A DNA stretch of 46,821 nt from a virus. Positions 6,720-15,389 of this stretch are shown piece by piece (the first letter of the stretch is position 1; each line of letters opens with the position of its first letter). The translations under genes and the position numbers were made by a program. The notes under the pieces are model-generated. The model saw only the letters and a list, made by a program, of their open reading frames with translations. It was not told the DNA's origin and ran no database searches. The stretch spans positions 1 to 46,821 of the IMG/VR virus record IMGVR_UViG_3300045996_000565; one strand, given 5' to 3'.

Positions 6720-8365
6720 AGTGTCAGCAAACCTCGCGATTCATACACGGATTGTTCTTCAGCGGAAGTCATCGCCTGGCTGAGTGCCATGATTGCTGCC
6801 TGTCCAGAGTCGATGGATTTGTAGTGGTCCTTTGTCGCCTTCAACGGTCGCAGGAGTTTCGTAACCGGATCCACTTTGATTCCGATATTCCCGACATGCC
6901 ACGAGAAAACAGGGTTGCCGGTGTGCCTCAGTGTGCGGGTAATCACCATCCGCTCAAATTCCGTGGTCGGTGCGGTGTAATTCAATGGCGTCTGCTTGAA
7001 CAACACCCGCGGCAACTGGTGGTCAACCTCAAGACGCTGCGTCAGTTCCTCTGCGTAGCACGGGTCATACGCCAAGTTGAGGATGGTAAACTTCTCATGC
7101 GCGTCTCGCGCCGCCCGCTCCACAAACGCATAGTCACAAACACCACCGGGCATCAGTTCGATATGCCCCGCTTTCGCCCAATCGAGGTACGGCACGAGAT
7201 GATTCCGCTCACGGGCCGTCTGTTCTGGAAGCCAGATGTACGGAATGAGTCGGATTATGCCGTCGTCACACTTGAACGCGAGAACCATCGAAGTGGAGTC
7301 GCGGGAACGCGACAAGTCGAGCCCGGCATAGCACGGCTGCCCCACGAGGGAATCCGCCGTAAACTCTTCCTTGCACGCCTCCCAGGCCCCAGCCCTCAGC
7401 CACGGGCTGGTGTTCTTCTGCCAAATGTTCAGACGGTACATCTTGAAGTCCGCAAGATCCGTCAATGAATGCTTGCTCTGGTTATACGCCGCCACAAACT
7501 CAGATTCGTGGATGGTGTGGCCCCATGCAGGATTCGCCCGCCGGCCCATCTCCAGCAGGTTATCATCCAATTCATCTTCGCTTATGTCCTGCGGAGCGGC
7601 ATAGGACATATAAAAGTATGATTCGTCTACCCGGTCGCCCCTCTCCACCAACGCACCGTAATCAAACTGCTCTTTGCCGTATCCGTCCGGGTTGTTGCCC
7701 GCCGTGGAGAATTCCAGTTGTAACGGCTCAGAACGCGAAATGCCGGCGCCCCGCAGCACCTTCATCAGACGGCGGTCCACAACGTGCGTTTCGTCAACCA
7801 GCACGCTCCCATTCAACCCCTCTTGCGAGTTGATATTATCGCCAGCCACCACAGAGAAAAACGAACGCGAAGGCTCATGCGTAATGCGCCCAGTGCCCTT
7901 GTTGATAGAACACTCGGAAGACAGTTCCCGCGAGCGCCGCACCATCTCCAACGCGTGATTGTGGGCAATCATCGCCTGCCCGCCATCCTTCGCGCAGGAA
8001 AACACCTTCTGCCCCTGTTCTCCATCACCGCACAGGAGATACAACCCGATAGCCGCCAGCGTTGGGGATTTCTTATTTTTCTTCGGCACCCACACACTGC
8101 CACGGCGAAAGCGGCGGATCTCGCGCCCCCACTCTTCCGAACGCTTCACCCATCCGAAGATCCGCATGACAGCCTCAAGCTGCCAATCCCGCAGCACCAT
8201 CTTCTGCCCAGCGAACTCCCCTTCGTACAGGTAACAAAACTTCTGAATCCAATCGACCGCCCACCGCGCGCGTTCCGCATCAAACCGGCAACCATCCTTC
8301 GCAGCCCGCTCGTCCGCAGCATTGCGTATCCATTCGCGAGTGAGTTTGTCGATGCCTTGGCTCAC
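6716..8365 (-). CDS. Terminase large subunit
   Basis: The 549-residue DNA-packaging motor. An N-terminal ATPase has the Walker A-like segment VWVPKKNKKSPT at about residues 91-103 and Walker B with catalytic acid in VLVDETH near residue 188. The C-terminal half is the nuclease domain, with acidic segment YAGLDLSRSRD near residue 347. Starts at GTG 8365, overlapping the small-subunit stop. Neighbours (HNH, P27-type small subunit, portal) match cos-type HK97-like packaging modules. Confidence 0.94.
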   Translation of the reverse strand: MSQGIDKLTREWIRNAADERAAKDGCRFDAERARWAVDWIQKFCYLYEGEFAGQKMVLRDWQLEAVMRIFGWVKRSEEWGREIRRFRRGSVWVPKKNKKSPTLAAIGLYLLCGDGEQGQKVFSCAKDGGQAMIAHNHALEMVRRSRELSSECSINKGTGRITHEPSRSFFSVVAGDNINSQEGLNGSVLVDETHVVDRRLMKVLRGAGISRSEPLQLEFSTAGNNPDGYGKEQFDYGALVERGDRVDESYFYMSYAAPQDISEDELDDNLLEMGRRANPAWGHTIHESEFVAAYNQSKHSLTDLADFKMYRLNIWQKNTSPWLRAGAWEACKEEFTADSLVGQPCYAGLDLSRSRDSTSMVLAFKCDDGIIRLIPYIWLPEQTARERNHLVPYLDWAKAGHIELMPGGVCDYAFVERAARDAHEKFTILNLAYDPCYAEELTQRLEVDHQLPRVLFKQTPLNYTAPTTEFERMVITRTLRHTGNPVFSWHVGNIGIKVDPVTKLLRPLKATKDHYKSIDSGQAAIMALSQAMTSAEEQSVYESRGLLTL

Positions 8366-8829
8366 GCTTCCCTCTGGCGGGTGGGAATCATCGGTTCTGG
8401 TTTCGCACCATCGTCCGCACGAATCCGGGTGCGGGATGCCGGGGTGAGCCCCAACTCTGCGCCCGTCTTGCTGAACTCCTGAAAAGCCTTACTCCGGATC
8501 GTCAACCATGCCGTCGGCGCCGTGTATCCGCTCTCAGCCACCTGAACCATGCTGCCTTCGTTCATTTCCGTGTCAGCCCGCTTGTACAGCGCCCAGGCCC
8601 GGCAGTGGGCCTCCAGGGTTCGCACATCAGTTTTCTTCAACACCCCCGCTTCAGTCATCGCGCCATAGATTTCATTCCACAGCGATTGCCCCACTTCTGG
8701 CATGTCCGCAGGGCAAGGAACGATAATGGAGTCGTATTGCGGCTCTGATGCGTTCAGCGGCCTCCGAGATGGGTTACCGCGAGCGAGACGCAACGCCGAC
8801 GGTTCGGGTGCTGGTCCTCTTATTCCCAT
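8362..8829 (-). CDS. Terminase small subunit, P27 family
   Basis: A 155-residue DNA-recognition subunit. It opens with the family's GIRGPAPEPSALRLARGNPS segment and has the helical core SLWNEIYGAMTEAGVLKKTD followed by a segment on SRTRIR near the C-terminus. ATG 8829 has AGGGGG 8 nt upstream. It would bind the packaging site and load the large subunit. Position directly upstream of the large terminase agrees. Confidence 0.9.
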   Translation of the reverse strand: MGIRGPAPEPSALRLARGNPSRRPLNASEPQYDSIIVPCPADMPEVGQSLWNEIYGAMTEAGVLKKTDVRTLEAHCRAWALYKRADTEMNEGSMVQVAESGYTAPTAWLTIRSKAFQEFSKTGAELGLTPASRTRIRADDGAKPEPMIPTRQREA

Positions 8830-8841
8830 TTGCGTAACCCC

Positions 8842-9000
8842 CTAGGCTAAAACCTGCGCGGAAAAGTGCACGACTTCCGACAGCGGTCTAGGCTTTTCCA
8901 TGTTTAGAGATTTTGCCCCCATATCCCCACTCATGAATGTGCTGTAAATGGCACATTTGCCATCACGAAGATTGATGTAAGTCGCGTGTCTATAAGTCAT
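8842..9000 (-). CDS. Small hypothetical protein (52 aa)
   Basis: Begins at ATG 9000, overlapping the HNH gene stop by 4 nt; ends 12 bases before the small terminase. Sequence is MTYRHATYINLRDGKCAIYS then a Ser/Met/Lys-rich stretch and a hydrophobic end; no motif recognised. Kept because of tight coupling in the packaging operon. Its ribosome site is weak. Confidence 0.5.
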   Translation of the reverse strand: MTYRHATYINLRDGKCAIYSTFMSGDMGAKSLNMEKPRPLSEVVHFSAQVLA

Positions 9001-9326
9001 CGCCCGAATCCGCCGTCTTTCGTTGCCGTCTTCACATTGTGGCATCGTTCGCAAAGCGGTTGATGATTCTCCGCATTCCAGAACAGTTCCGCGTTGCCCT
9101 TATGTGGTTGCTTGTGGTCCACCACCGTGGCCGGCACCGTTTCCCCCCTTGCGTCACAGTGGGCACAGAGGGGGTGCTGTTGCAGGTAGGTGGCACGGTA
9201 TCGCTGCCATCGACCGTCATACCCTCGCGATGCAGCCGAGCCCCTGTAGCGGTCGTAGGTGCGTGCCGTCTGCTTACGCTGGGCCGCACGTTCCTTCGCA
9301 CCATGCACAGGAGGGCGCATCGGCAT
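8997..9326 (-). CDS. HNH endonuclease
   Basis: About 109 residues from ATG 9326 (a GTG three bases upstream is an alternative). The HNH core is clear: CAHC, then VVDHKQPHKGN, FWNAENHQPLCERCHN, i.e. His-Asn-His with two zinc-binding CxxC pairs. HNH proteins beside terminase genes in HK97-like phages act with the large terminase in cos-site cleavage (shown for HK97 gp74). That role is inferred here from position. Confidence 0.88.
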   Translation of the reverse strand: MPMRPPVHGAKERAAQRKQTARTYDRYRGSAASRGYDGRWQRYRATYLQQHPLCAHCDARGETVPATVVDHKQPHKGNAELFWNAENHQPLCERCHNVKTATKDGGFGR

Positions 9327-9970
9327 CACGCCACCGCCTGGGGCGCTGGTAGTACCTCCAGCGTGCCCCGTGCGAGTACATAGTCATCGGTGACGTTCCA
9401 CAGGGCATAGACGAAGCGGGCAAGGTTGGCGGTATGGGTATCGGTGAGGGCAACGGCAACACTGTTCCCATCGTCTCCCCCCACGGTTACACCCGCACTC
9501 CCCGTTGTGGTGCGGGTGATAACCGGGGTGTTTTGTGTACCGCGATATGCGGCGTAGAACGTCACCGTCTTGCCCGTGAGGTCGATGGGGTCGCCATCTG
9601 CATCGACAACGCCAAAGGTGAAGGTCTTGTCCTCGTTCTGGTAGGCGACCAGTGCGGATGTGGATACCTCGCCAGTCGATACCGTGGAGGCGACGGGGAG
9701 GATGGTTACGTCTGCGGTGGTGGCGTTGGACAGTACCGCAGTGCCATCCCATTGGATGGTTTCCGATTGGACGCACACACCACTGACGAAGTAAAGCACA
9801 TCGTAGGTGCCGGCTGCGGCTGCGGGAAAGTCGCCACCGTAATACATGGAGGATGCCGGATCCTCGGCAAGCGTCACTGTGCCTGTGAGCGTAGGACCGG
9901 ACGCAAGGTAGACCTTGGCGGTGATGGTTACGCCGGTTTCGGGGTAGCTGGCTCTCAGTTCACGCGCCAT
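9326..9970 (-). CDS. Beta-rich structural protein, baseplate/fibre-like
   Basis: A 214-residue protein from ATG 9970 (TTGGAG upstream). The C-terminal half (DKTFTFGVVDADGDPIDLTG through LARGTLEVLP) resembles the N-terminal beta-sandwich of phage baseplate upper or tail-fibre proteins, in which each domain ends by describing a value range for a polymer. The N-terminal half is a second beta-rich domain (TGVTITAKVYLASGPTLTGT). Likely on the virion surface, but no close family is certain. It sits upstream of the packaging genes, an unusual place for tail parts. Confidence 0.65.
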   Translation of the reverse strand: MARELRASYPETGVTITAKVYLASGPTLTGTVTLAEDPASSMYYGGDFPAAAAGTYDVLYFVSGVCVQSETIQWDGTAVLSNATTADVTILPVASTVSTGEVSTSALVAYQNEDKTFTFGVVDADGDPIDLTGKTVTFYAAYRGTQNTPVITRTTTGSAGVTVGGDDGNSVAVALTDTHTANLARFVYALWNVTDDYVLARGTLEVLPAPQAVA

Positions 9971-9972
9971 GA

Positions 9973-10275
9973 TTACTCCAATAGCCCGGTCTGACCCTGG
10001 ATGATTCCGGATCCCGCGTTGGCAACGATTCGCCACGGATAGGTTGCGGCGATGCCCGACCAGTTGCTGCCGGCGTTCACCTCAACGACCGTGCCCGATA
10101 TTTGCGAGTGACTCGAATCGACGACCCATGCACCGAGAATCTTCACGTAGAGCGTGAATGTGTCGATGGCGACGGTGCCGGAAAACGTCAGCGTCACCTT
10201 GCCCAGCAACCCATCAGCAACGGCGCTGTTGACCCATCGGGTTTCGGCTACGGTTGGCGAGGATCCGTGAATCAT
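9973..10275 (-). CDS. Small beta-rich hypothetical, structural-like
   Basis: A 100-residue protein from ATG 10275 with TTGAGG upstream. Composition (Gly/Ser/Thr/Val, alternating hydrophobics such as TFSGTVAIDTFTLYVKILG) suggests a beta sandwich. It belongs to a run of three similar proteins (9326-10591) and is probably a virion component. No family recognised. Confidence 0.65.
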   Translation of the reverse strand: MIHGSSPTVAETRWVNSAVADGLLGKVTLTFSGTVAIDTFTLYVKILGAWVVDSSHSQISGTVVEVNAGSNWSGIAATYPWRIVANAGSGIIQGQTGLLE

Positions 10276-10282
10276 GGTTGCC

Positions 10283-10591
10283 TCAATACAACGGCTTGGC
10301 GATGGTGTACGTCTGCCCGGTTGCCGCAGCACACAGGGTCAGGGTGCCGATGGATCCGGCGCCCGAATTCCTGATGATGTTCGCCACACCGTTTGCGAGC
10401 ACGTAGGAATTTCCGCTTGCGGAAAACAGTTGCGTTTCCGCGTTGACGGTATACGAGGACTTGGCGGTCGTGTCGGTTGCCGTCACAGTGAGCGTGACGG
10501 TGTTGGGCGGCCCCAGGTTGGAAAGCAGAACTTCGGTGGGTGATGTGGCGTTGACGGAAATAACGCCGGTCATCGAAGATGTCGTCGCCAT
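10283..10591 (-). CDS. Small beta-rich hypothetical, structural-like
   Basis: A 102-residue Thr/Ser/Val-rich protein from ATG 10591 with CGGAGA upstream. Strand-like repeats such as TVTLTVTATDTTAKSSYTVN suggest a jellyroll or Ig-like fold seen in head fibre and decoration proteins. First gene after a small intergenic gap, so it may head a late transcript carrying the packaging and head genes. Confidence 0.65.
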   Translation of the reverse strand: MATTSSMTGVISVNATSPTEVLLSNLGPPNTVTLTVTATDTTAKSSYTVNAETQLFSASGNSYVLANGVANIIRNSGAGSIGTLTLCAAATGQTYTIAKPLY

Positions 10592-10640
10592 AATATTCTC
10601 CGTAAGTGTTTCCACATACGGTAAGCACATTCATACAACC

Positions 10641-10657
10641 CAACAATGGAATTGTTG
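10641..10657. promoter_or_regulatory. Inverted repeat, possible operator
   Basis: CAACAAT (10641-10647) and ATTGTTG (10651-10657) are perfect 7-bp arms around 3 bases, in the 83-bp gap upstream of the structural-gene run. On the minus strand TTGTTG followed 17 bp later by TACCGT could be a weak promoter. Either a protein-binding site or a small hairpin. Confidence 0.35.
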
Positions 10658-10674
10658 AAATATGCAGATAAGAG

Positions 10675-10869
10675 TTATGCGTCGTCCTTTGGCAGTTTGA
10701 GCCAATCAGTAGCGTCGGCGTCGATTGCATTGGGCCGAAGTTCAAAAAGTAAACTAAAATCACACACAGAGCACTCACCCACGCCGGCAGAAACGACCTC
10801 TCGCTTTTCTGTGTCCACAAGAACATTTACCAGCATCACGCCCGGACAACCCGGTTTCATGCATTTCAT
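10675..10869 (-). CDS. Small zinc-finger protein (64 aa)
   Basis: CMKPGC near the N-terminus and CSVCDF at mid-protein give two Cys pairs that would bind one zinc ion. The rest is acidic and polar. It follows a second zinc-ribbon gene (10871-11152) with a one-base gap. Likely nucleic-acid or protein binding; the target is unknown. Confidence 0.65.
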   Translation of the reverse strand: MKCMKPGCPGVMLVNVLVDTEKREVVSAGVGECSVCDFSLLFELRPNAIDADATDWLKLPKDDA

Positions 10870-10870
10870 A

Positions 10871-11152
10871 TCATCGCTCCACGTTCATTTCGCGTTTCGC
10901 ACTTTCCGTCAGTTCCGCGGTGCGGTCGCAATTTGTGCAGCGATGCCGCTCCTTGCCGCCGCAAATCTCCGACACGACCGTCGGCGAGCCGCAGGTCATG
11001 CAGTGGTCGATGAACAGGCCGTTCGGATGGAGCGATCCCCAGTGTCCGCCCATCCCGTCGGACATCATCTGGTGGAACCACTTACCCTTCTCGTCACGCT
11101 TCGATGTGCCGATGGGGTCGCCCGTTACCATGATGCCCTCGCTGATATGCAT
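10871..11152 (-). CDS. Zinc-ribbon protein (93 aa)
   Basis: Residues about 50-75 read CMTCGSPTVVSEICGGKE then CTNCDRT, a CxxC-x(20)-CxxC zinc ribbon. The first half contains a GWxx-like MGGHWGSLHPNGLFIDHC segment. It sits in the run of short genes between the primase-helicase and the structural genes. Role unknown. Confidence 0.65.
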   Translation of the reverse strand: MHISEGIMVTGDPIGTSKRDEKGKWFHQMMSDGMGGHWGSLHPNGLFIDHCMTCGSPTVVSEICGGKERHRCTNCDRTAELTESAKREMNVER

Positions 11153-11175
11153 ACCACAACTCCAATAAAAGAAAA

Positions 11176-11436
11176 TTATCTTCCATCAAACAACGGCGTC
11201 GCCACAGGTTCACACTCACGCTTCGCTGGGGGCGGTTGCTTCGGTGCCTCCCATAAAATTTCATACGGCGGTTTTTCCCTCGCTGTCGAGTCCGTCCGCG
11301 TCCGGAACTGGCCCGCCTCGCGGATGTGGTACACCGAAACGTACGGGTAGCCCAGGCTCAACATCCGGTGCTGCCATTCCTTCGGCGTCAGCCACTCCTC
11401 CCACACGCCCGTCTCGGGGTTGTATTCGCGCGTCAT
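11176..11436 (-). CDS. Hypothetical protein (86 aa)
   Basis: Starts at ATG 11436, overlapping the upstream stop by 4 nt. Contains a tryptophan/aromatic-rich segment (GVWEEWLTPKEWQHRM, GYPYVSVYHIREAG) and a proline-rich C-terminus. No family recognised. Part of a coupled trio of short genes after the primase-helicase. Confidence 0.6.
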   Translation of the reverse strand: MTREYNPETGVWEEWLTPKEWQHRMLSLGYPYVSVYHIREAGQFRTRTDSTAREKPPYEILWEAPKQPPPAKRECEPVATPLFDGR

Positions 11437-11651
11437 CGGCTGCCCCCTGTGGGCTTGCCCTGCTCCACAAGCTGCGCGTACCGTGCGAGGCGCTTCATCC
11501 TGCGGCGATGCCATCGCGGGTCATCATCACGGGCTTCGTGAATACGCCTGGAACTATGGGCCTCGCTCCACTGCATTAATTCCTGCACGCGATTCAGGTT
11601 CTCTAAATCTGCGACCCTCTGGTATTGAGCCGGACTCAATCTCGATTTCAT
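11433..11651 (-). CDS. Small basic helical protein (72 aa)
   Basis: Highly charged, Arg-rich helical sequence (RRMKRLARYAQLVEQG) with 4-nt overlaps to both neighbours. It could bind nucleic acid or the replisome, but no motif is specific. Confidence 0.6.
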   Translation of the reverse strand: MKSRLSPAQYQRVADLENLNRVQELMQWSEAHSSRRIHEARDDDPRWHRRRMKRLARYAQLVEQGKPTGGSR

Positions 11652-11836
11652 ATTCCACCCCCAACCAACTGCCCTAACTCACGCCGCACCCGTTCCGCGT
11701 GGGCCTGAATGGCTGCCTCTCGCATCGCTCGCCATTTGGGGTCCATACGGCGTAACCGACCGAGCCGATTTTCGTTTATTAATTCCCGCTCCGCATCCCG
11801 TTCATTAATTCGCCATTGCTTGAGTACGTTTCTCAT
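11648..11836 (-). CDS. Small basic helical protein (62 aa)
   Basis: Begins MRNVLKQWRINERDAERELI and continues as a single charged amphipathic helix. ATG 11836 overlaps the primase-helicase stop by 4 nt, so it is translationally coupled to it. Possibly a helicase accessory; function unknown. Confidence 0.6.
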   Translation of the reverse strand: MRNVLKQWRINERDAERELINENRLGRLRRMDPKWRAMREAAIQAHAERVRRELGQLVGGGI

Positions 11837-13614
11837 GACTTCTCCACAAGTCCACGTTCACTGAACCGCAATGTATCCCCGTCGAAATCGAACGCGATTC
11901 GCTTGCCCGCCCCAGGTCCATTCCGCGCCTTCGCAATCCGCATGATGCGGTTGGGCGTCAATAGTTCCGGGGGCGCGTTCGGATGCGTCCGCACCGGCAT
12001 TTCCTCTTCCTTGTCGTTTTTTTCGATGAGCAGGACGGTATGCGAGAACCGCTGGTAAGCCGCACCGCCCGCCATGTCATCCATCCCCATCGGCGCGGGC
12101 TTCTGTCCGCTCTTGCGCGGATGCGTCACGAGGATGACCCGCGTCCCATACCGCCTCGCAATGGACTTCACCCGGAAAACGAATTGCTGGTCCTCCACCC
12201 ACGGCTTCCCCTTCGACTGCACCGCTGTTACTGGGTCAATGACGATGATTTCAAAACCCGCCTTCGCCCGCTCCTCCACCCACGACACGAGCATTTCGTG
12301 GGATAAATCCTCGTCGGGAGCATCCCAAATACACCGCCCAATCTCTTCCAGCATGTCGCGGTAATGGGTATTCGAGTCCCGCACTTCGGGGGCGTTCGCC
12401 TCCACCCAATCGTTATCGCACAGGCGGGAATTGCTGGCGAGTTGGGCATGTGCCCGGCGCACGTGGTAATTCCGGTCGTCTTCAAGGTGAAACACGCACG
12501 CACGAATCCCCACCTGCGTCCATTCGACGATAGCCTCGCTCAAAAACAAGGTTTTCGTCGCCCCACCCTGCCCGAAGAAACACGTAACGGTTCCCGGCAT
12601 AAGCGCCCGTGCCGCCCGCGTCAGCAGCTTCCACGGGAACGGCAACGCCTTCCGTTTGCCGGCGATGATGGCTTCCATCTCGTGCGAGTAATCCCCGAAT
12701 ACCCCAATGGGGCGGGCATCGTCCAGAACATCCTGCACCGCGGCCCGGATCTCGTCCGGTTTCCACCCCTTGTACCGTTCGATGAAATCGGCAACGTCGC
12801 CATGCTCGGGCAACTCCAGCGCATCATGCACCACCTTCGCCATGATAGGGGGCGGATTAAGTTCCTGGAGTTTGCGTTGAACGGCGGTGATAAACTCTGT
12901 GCCCGCGTCGTCGTTGTCCTGCCAGAGCGTGACATGCTTCCCCGCTAGTGGCGACCAATCCGCTAGATTGGCAGATTTGGCCCCTTGCGGGCTCGTGGTG
13001 GCACAGATACCGACTGAATGGAGCGCATGTACACATTTCTCTCCCTCTACCACCACAACGAACTGCGCAGCGTTTACACGTTTGCGATTATAGAGGGGTC
13101 GAACGGGTGGCGCTTTCATCCACCACTCACCACCCGGCGCAGGGCTGGCCTGCGTGAAGTGTTTCTTGCCGCTCCCGTCTCGCCAGCGAATAACCGCCAT
13201 GTCAACGACGCCCGTGTTGGGATCGGTGTAGCGGTACACGGCTTCCGTGTTGGCGAACTTGGCGACGATGGCGTCCAGCGTGGGGAACGTCTCGGGCTTA
13301 GGGGCGGGCGCGATGGGTTGCGGCGGTGCCATCCGCATCGCCTCGCGTTGCAACTCGTCCTCGGCGGTGGTTTTGTTCAGGCGGGCGCGGATGTCGAAGA
13401 TATCGCCACCAGCCCCGCACGCCTGGCACTTGAACCGCCAAACGCCCTGGCTGAGGATGGTGTCGCAGTACACGCCAGCGCTGGGGGATTTATCGTCGTG
13501 GAAGACGCATCGGCAGGTGTTGCCCCGGAACTTAGCCCCCGCCGATTCGAGTTCGCGGACGAGCAGGTCGCGATTACTGCGCATGCCCTGGATGGCGGTA
13601 TCACTGAGCAGCAT
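11833..13614 (-). CDS. Primase-helicase (zinc finger, TOPRIM, RecA-like ATPase)
   Basis: A 593-residue replication protein. Residues about 30-70 form a DnaG/CHC2-like zinc finger (CRCVFHDDKSP and CQACGAGG). A TOPRIM domain follows (VVVVEGEK near 186, DNDDAG near 233). The C-terminal RepA/DnaB-like ATPase has Walker A GQGGATKT near 346, Walker B IIVIDPVT near 456 and a THPRKSG sensor segment. Start ATG 13614 is preferred because GGGGAGG lies 6 nt upstream; it touches the first of two candidate ATGs. It would prime and unwind DNA at the phage fork. Confidence 0.88.
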   Translation of the reverse strand: MLLSDTAIQGMRSNRDLLVRELESAGAKFRGNTCRCVFHDDKSPSAGVYCDTILSQGVWRFKCQACGAGGDIFDIRARLNKTTAEDELQREAMRMAPPQPIAPAPKPETFPTLDAIVAKFANTEAVYRYTDPNTGVVDMAVIRWRDGSGKKHFTQASPAPGGEWWMKAPPVRPLYNRKRVNAAQFVVVVEGEKCVHALHSVGICATTSPQGAKSANLADWSPLAGKHVTLWQDNDDAGTEFITAVQRKLQELNPPPIMAKVVHDALELPEHGDVADFIERYKGWKPDEIRAAVQDVLDDARPIGVFGDYSHEMEAIIAGKRKALPFPWKLLTRAARALMPGTVTCFFGQGGATKTLFLSEAIVEWTQVGIRACVFHLEDDRNYHVRRAHAQLASNSRLCDNDWVEANAPEVRDSNTHYRDMLEEIGRCIWDAPDEDLSHEMLVSWVEERAKAGFEIIVIDPVTAVQSKGKPWVEDQQFVFRVKSIARRYGTRVILVTHPRKSGQKPAPMGMDDMAGGAAYQRFSHTVLLIEKNDKEEEMPVRTHPNAPPELLTPNRIMRIAKARNGPGAGKRIAFDFDGDTLRFSERGLVEKS

Positions 13615-14419
13615 CGACATCCTCCCCGAAAATTGCCGCGATTTCTTCGGGGGTGTGAACGTCGCTGTACCCGGCCTCCGCACCTTGCGGCGCGAGGGTT
13701 GCCGGCGCTTCCCAGCGCCGTTGATTCAGCCACGTTGCGGGCGCGGGAATGAACTCCCCGCTGTTCTTGACCCAATCGCGGGACACTTTGCAGCGTTCCA
13801 CGGCGGCAATCACCTGTTCGGTGATGTCGTCACACCCCTGCCGCTTCCAGTGGCGCGCACACTGCGCCTTCGCGGCTTTACGGGGATGGGCGGGCCAAGC
13901 CGCCCAAAATCGGGTGAAGCCTGTGTTGTCTTTCGGCAACGGGGCTATCCCGTCAACATCGGCGGCACGTCGCAGTGCCTCCGCGTTGCTCCCCCCTTGG
14001 GGGTTAGGGGGTATATGGTTTGGTTTGGTTGGGTTGGGTTGGGTATGTGCGTTTTCTTGGCAACCGTTGCCAACATTGTGCAACACTTGGCGCTTTCCGC
14101 GCTTCTGTTGCAGCCTGATTCGTTCTGTAACATACCGTGGTTGATGGTCTTGCCAATCGTGAACCATCAGGCGGTGCGTGGGGTGTTCGTCCAGCCATCC
14201 GGTGCGTGTGAGCGCTTCGATGAGTTGTTCCGGATCTCCCACCCAACCGATGGCGCATGCTATTTCGGCGTTGCTCCACTCCCCAATACCGCCGTGGTCC
14301 TTCCACTTCGCGGTGATATTCCACAGGCTTTCGAGGATGCCGACGACGCCCCAATCGGGGAGTTGGAGTACCGCCCGCAGCATTCGGAATTTTGGATGTT
14401 CGGTGGTGCCGGATTTCAA
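13601..14419 (-). CDS. Phage replication initiator-like protein
   Basis: A 272-residue protein. Residues 1-110 resemble a winged-helix/replisome-organiser domain (LPDWGVVGILESLWNITAKW, EIACAIGW, LIEALTRTGWLDEH). A proline/asparagine-rich linker, encoded by a TTGGG-like low-complexity DNA tract near 14010-14045, joins it to a C-terminal domain with FWAAWPAHPRKAAKAQCARHW, seen in helicase-loader or DnaT-like phage proteins. Start is TTG 14419 with AGGAGGG ideally placed. It probably recruits the adjacent primase-helicase to the origin. Confidence 0.75.
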   Translation of the reverse strand: MKSGTTEHPKFRMLRAVLQLPDWGVVGILESLWNITAKWKDHGGIGEWSNAEIACAIGWVGDPEQLIEALTRTGWLDEHPTHRLMVHDWQDHQPRYVTERIRLQQKRGKRQVLHNVGNGCQENAHTQPNPTKPNHIPPNPQGGSNAEALRRAADVDGIAPLPKDNTGFTRFWAAWPAHPRKAAKAQCARHWKRQGCDDITEQVIAAVERCKVSRDWVKNSGEFIPAPATWLNQRRWEAPATLAPQGAEAGYSDVHTPEEIAAIFGEDVDAAQ

Positions 14420-14446
14420 AGTGTGCCCTCCTGGCGGTCAGCAGAA

Positions 14447-14480
14447 CGTAGCCGTGGCTCATACAGACGCCACGGCTACG
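14447..14480 (-). other. 12-bp stem hairpin between ParB-like and initiator genes
   Basis: CGTAGCCGTGGC (14447-14458) pairs perfectly with 14469-14480 around a 10-nt loop, in the 71-bp gap upstream of the TTG-start initiator gene. No T-run follows. It is a strong RNA structure at an operon junction: an mRNA processing site or an attenuator for replication genes. Confidence 0.6.
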
Positions 14481-14490
14481 GGGAAGGGGT

Positions 14491-15378
14491 TCATCGTGGT
14501 TTCGGAAGGGGGGCATCTGGGTAATATCGCAGATCGGTCGTCTCATTCGCCCGATAGGCATTCCACGCGTGAATGCACTTCGCGTACATCTCAGAGAAGT
14601 CCGCCTTCCTATACTTAGCCCACCGCCCGCCCGCCCCGTTCGCGCTGTGTGTGCCCTGAAGGTAGTTGCGAAGTTTCAGGGTTGGACTCTTGGGTGCAAG
14701 CATTTCACCCGTTTCCACCTCATTCCAAAAGATTTTAGACACCCCTTGGTTGACTTTGATGGTCTGCAATACCGCCGTCGCAACCGCCTCCCTGTGCATG
14801 AATCTGGTGGCGTTTCCGGCTGGCCCCATGCACTTTGCGAATAGCGGGAGGTACTGGGCATACTCTGGAACCAACTTGATGCGATCATTTCCTTTGACGA
14901 GTTTACGGTTATGCGTGACAGCGCCGCCTTTATCGAAATTCGCAGCACACGCCATCAACTTCAGGATGCGTTTTGGATATTTTTCGAGAAGTCCAACAGC
15001 ATCCCAATACATATTAGAGAGGTGGCTGTAGGACCTTTGCTTATGCCTGTCCATAAGCATGTAAAGATCGGCTGCCGACTCCAAATCATCGGCGCGGTAG
15101 TGGCAATACCGTACGCGGAAATCCTTGGCTGATCCGTTGAGTTGCTGAAACCCCGCGCAAGTGTGTTGACCATTCAGCTTTAATGTTATACCGTCAACCT
15201 CCACTGTAGCCACGCACGCTTGTTGAGGGATAAACGTGCCACCCTTCATATGCCGCGACAATTCATCCTTCCACGCATCATCCTGTGGCCGCTCATTCTT
15301 AAGCGACGGAAGACTTGCGTACCACTCCGACAGTGCCCTTATTGGTCGAACCGATTCAGACAACAACTGCCAAGACAT
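14491..15378 (-). CDS. ParB-like fold protein with LNGQHT motif
   Basis: A 295-residue protein. Near residue 69 it has LNGQHTCAGF, resembling the DGQHR/DGHNR motif of ParB-like nuclease-fold proteins, followed by an FRVRYCHYRADDLESAADLY segment like the downstream part of that fold. The C-terminal half is helical. It directly follows a canonical ParB-like gene (15390-16226), giving two tandem ParB-like proteins. Role is unknown: DNA binding, nicking or nucleotide binding are options. Confidence 0.6.
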   Translation of the reverse strand: MSWQLLSESVRPIRALSEWYASLPSLKNERPQDDAWKDELSRHMKGGTFIPQQACVATVEVDGITLKLNGQHTCAGFQQLNGSAKDFRVRYCHYRADDLESAADLYMLMDRHKQRSYSHLSNMYWDAVGLLEKYPKRILKLMACAANFDKGGAVTHNRKLVKGNDRIKLVPEYAQYLPLFAKCMGPAGNATRFMHREAVATAVLQTIKVNQGVSKIFWNEVETGEMLAPKSPTLKLRNYLQGTHSANGAGGRWAKYRKADFSEMYAKCIHAWNAYRANETTDLRYYPDAPLPKPR

Positions 15379-15389
15379 AACAGAACCCC

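Noticed and set aside
14010-14045. TTGGG-like tandem tract as a functional repeat
   Set aside because: It lies inside the initiator gene and encodes its Pro/Asn-rich linker; coding explains it.
13018-14524. Plus-strand open frames over the primase and initiator genes
   Set aside because: Antisense to genes with recognised domains and good ribosome sites; translations show no motif.
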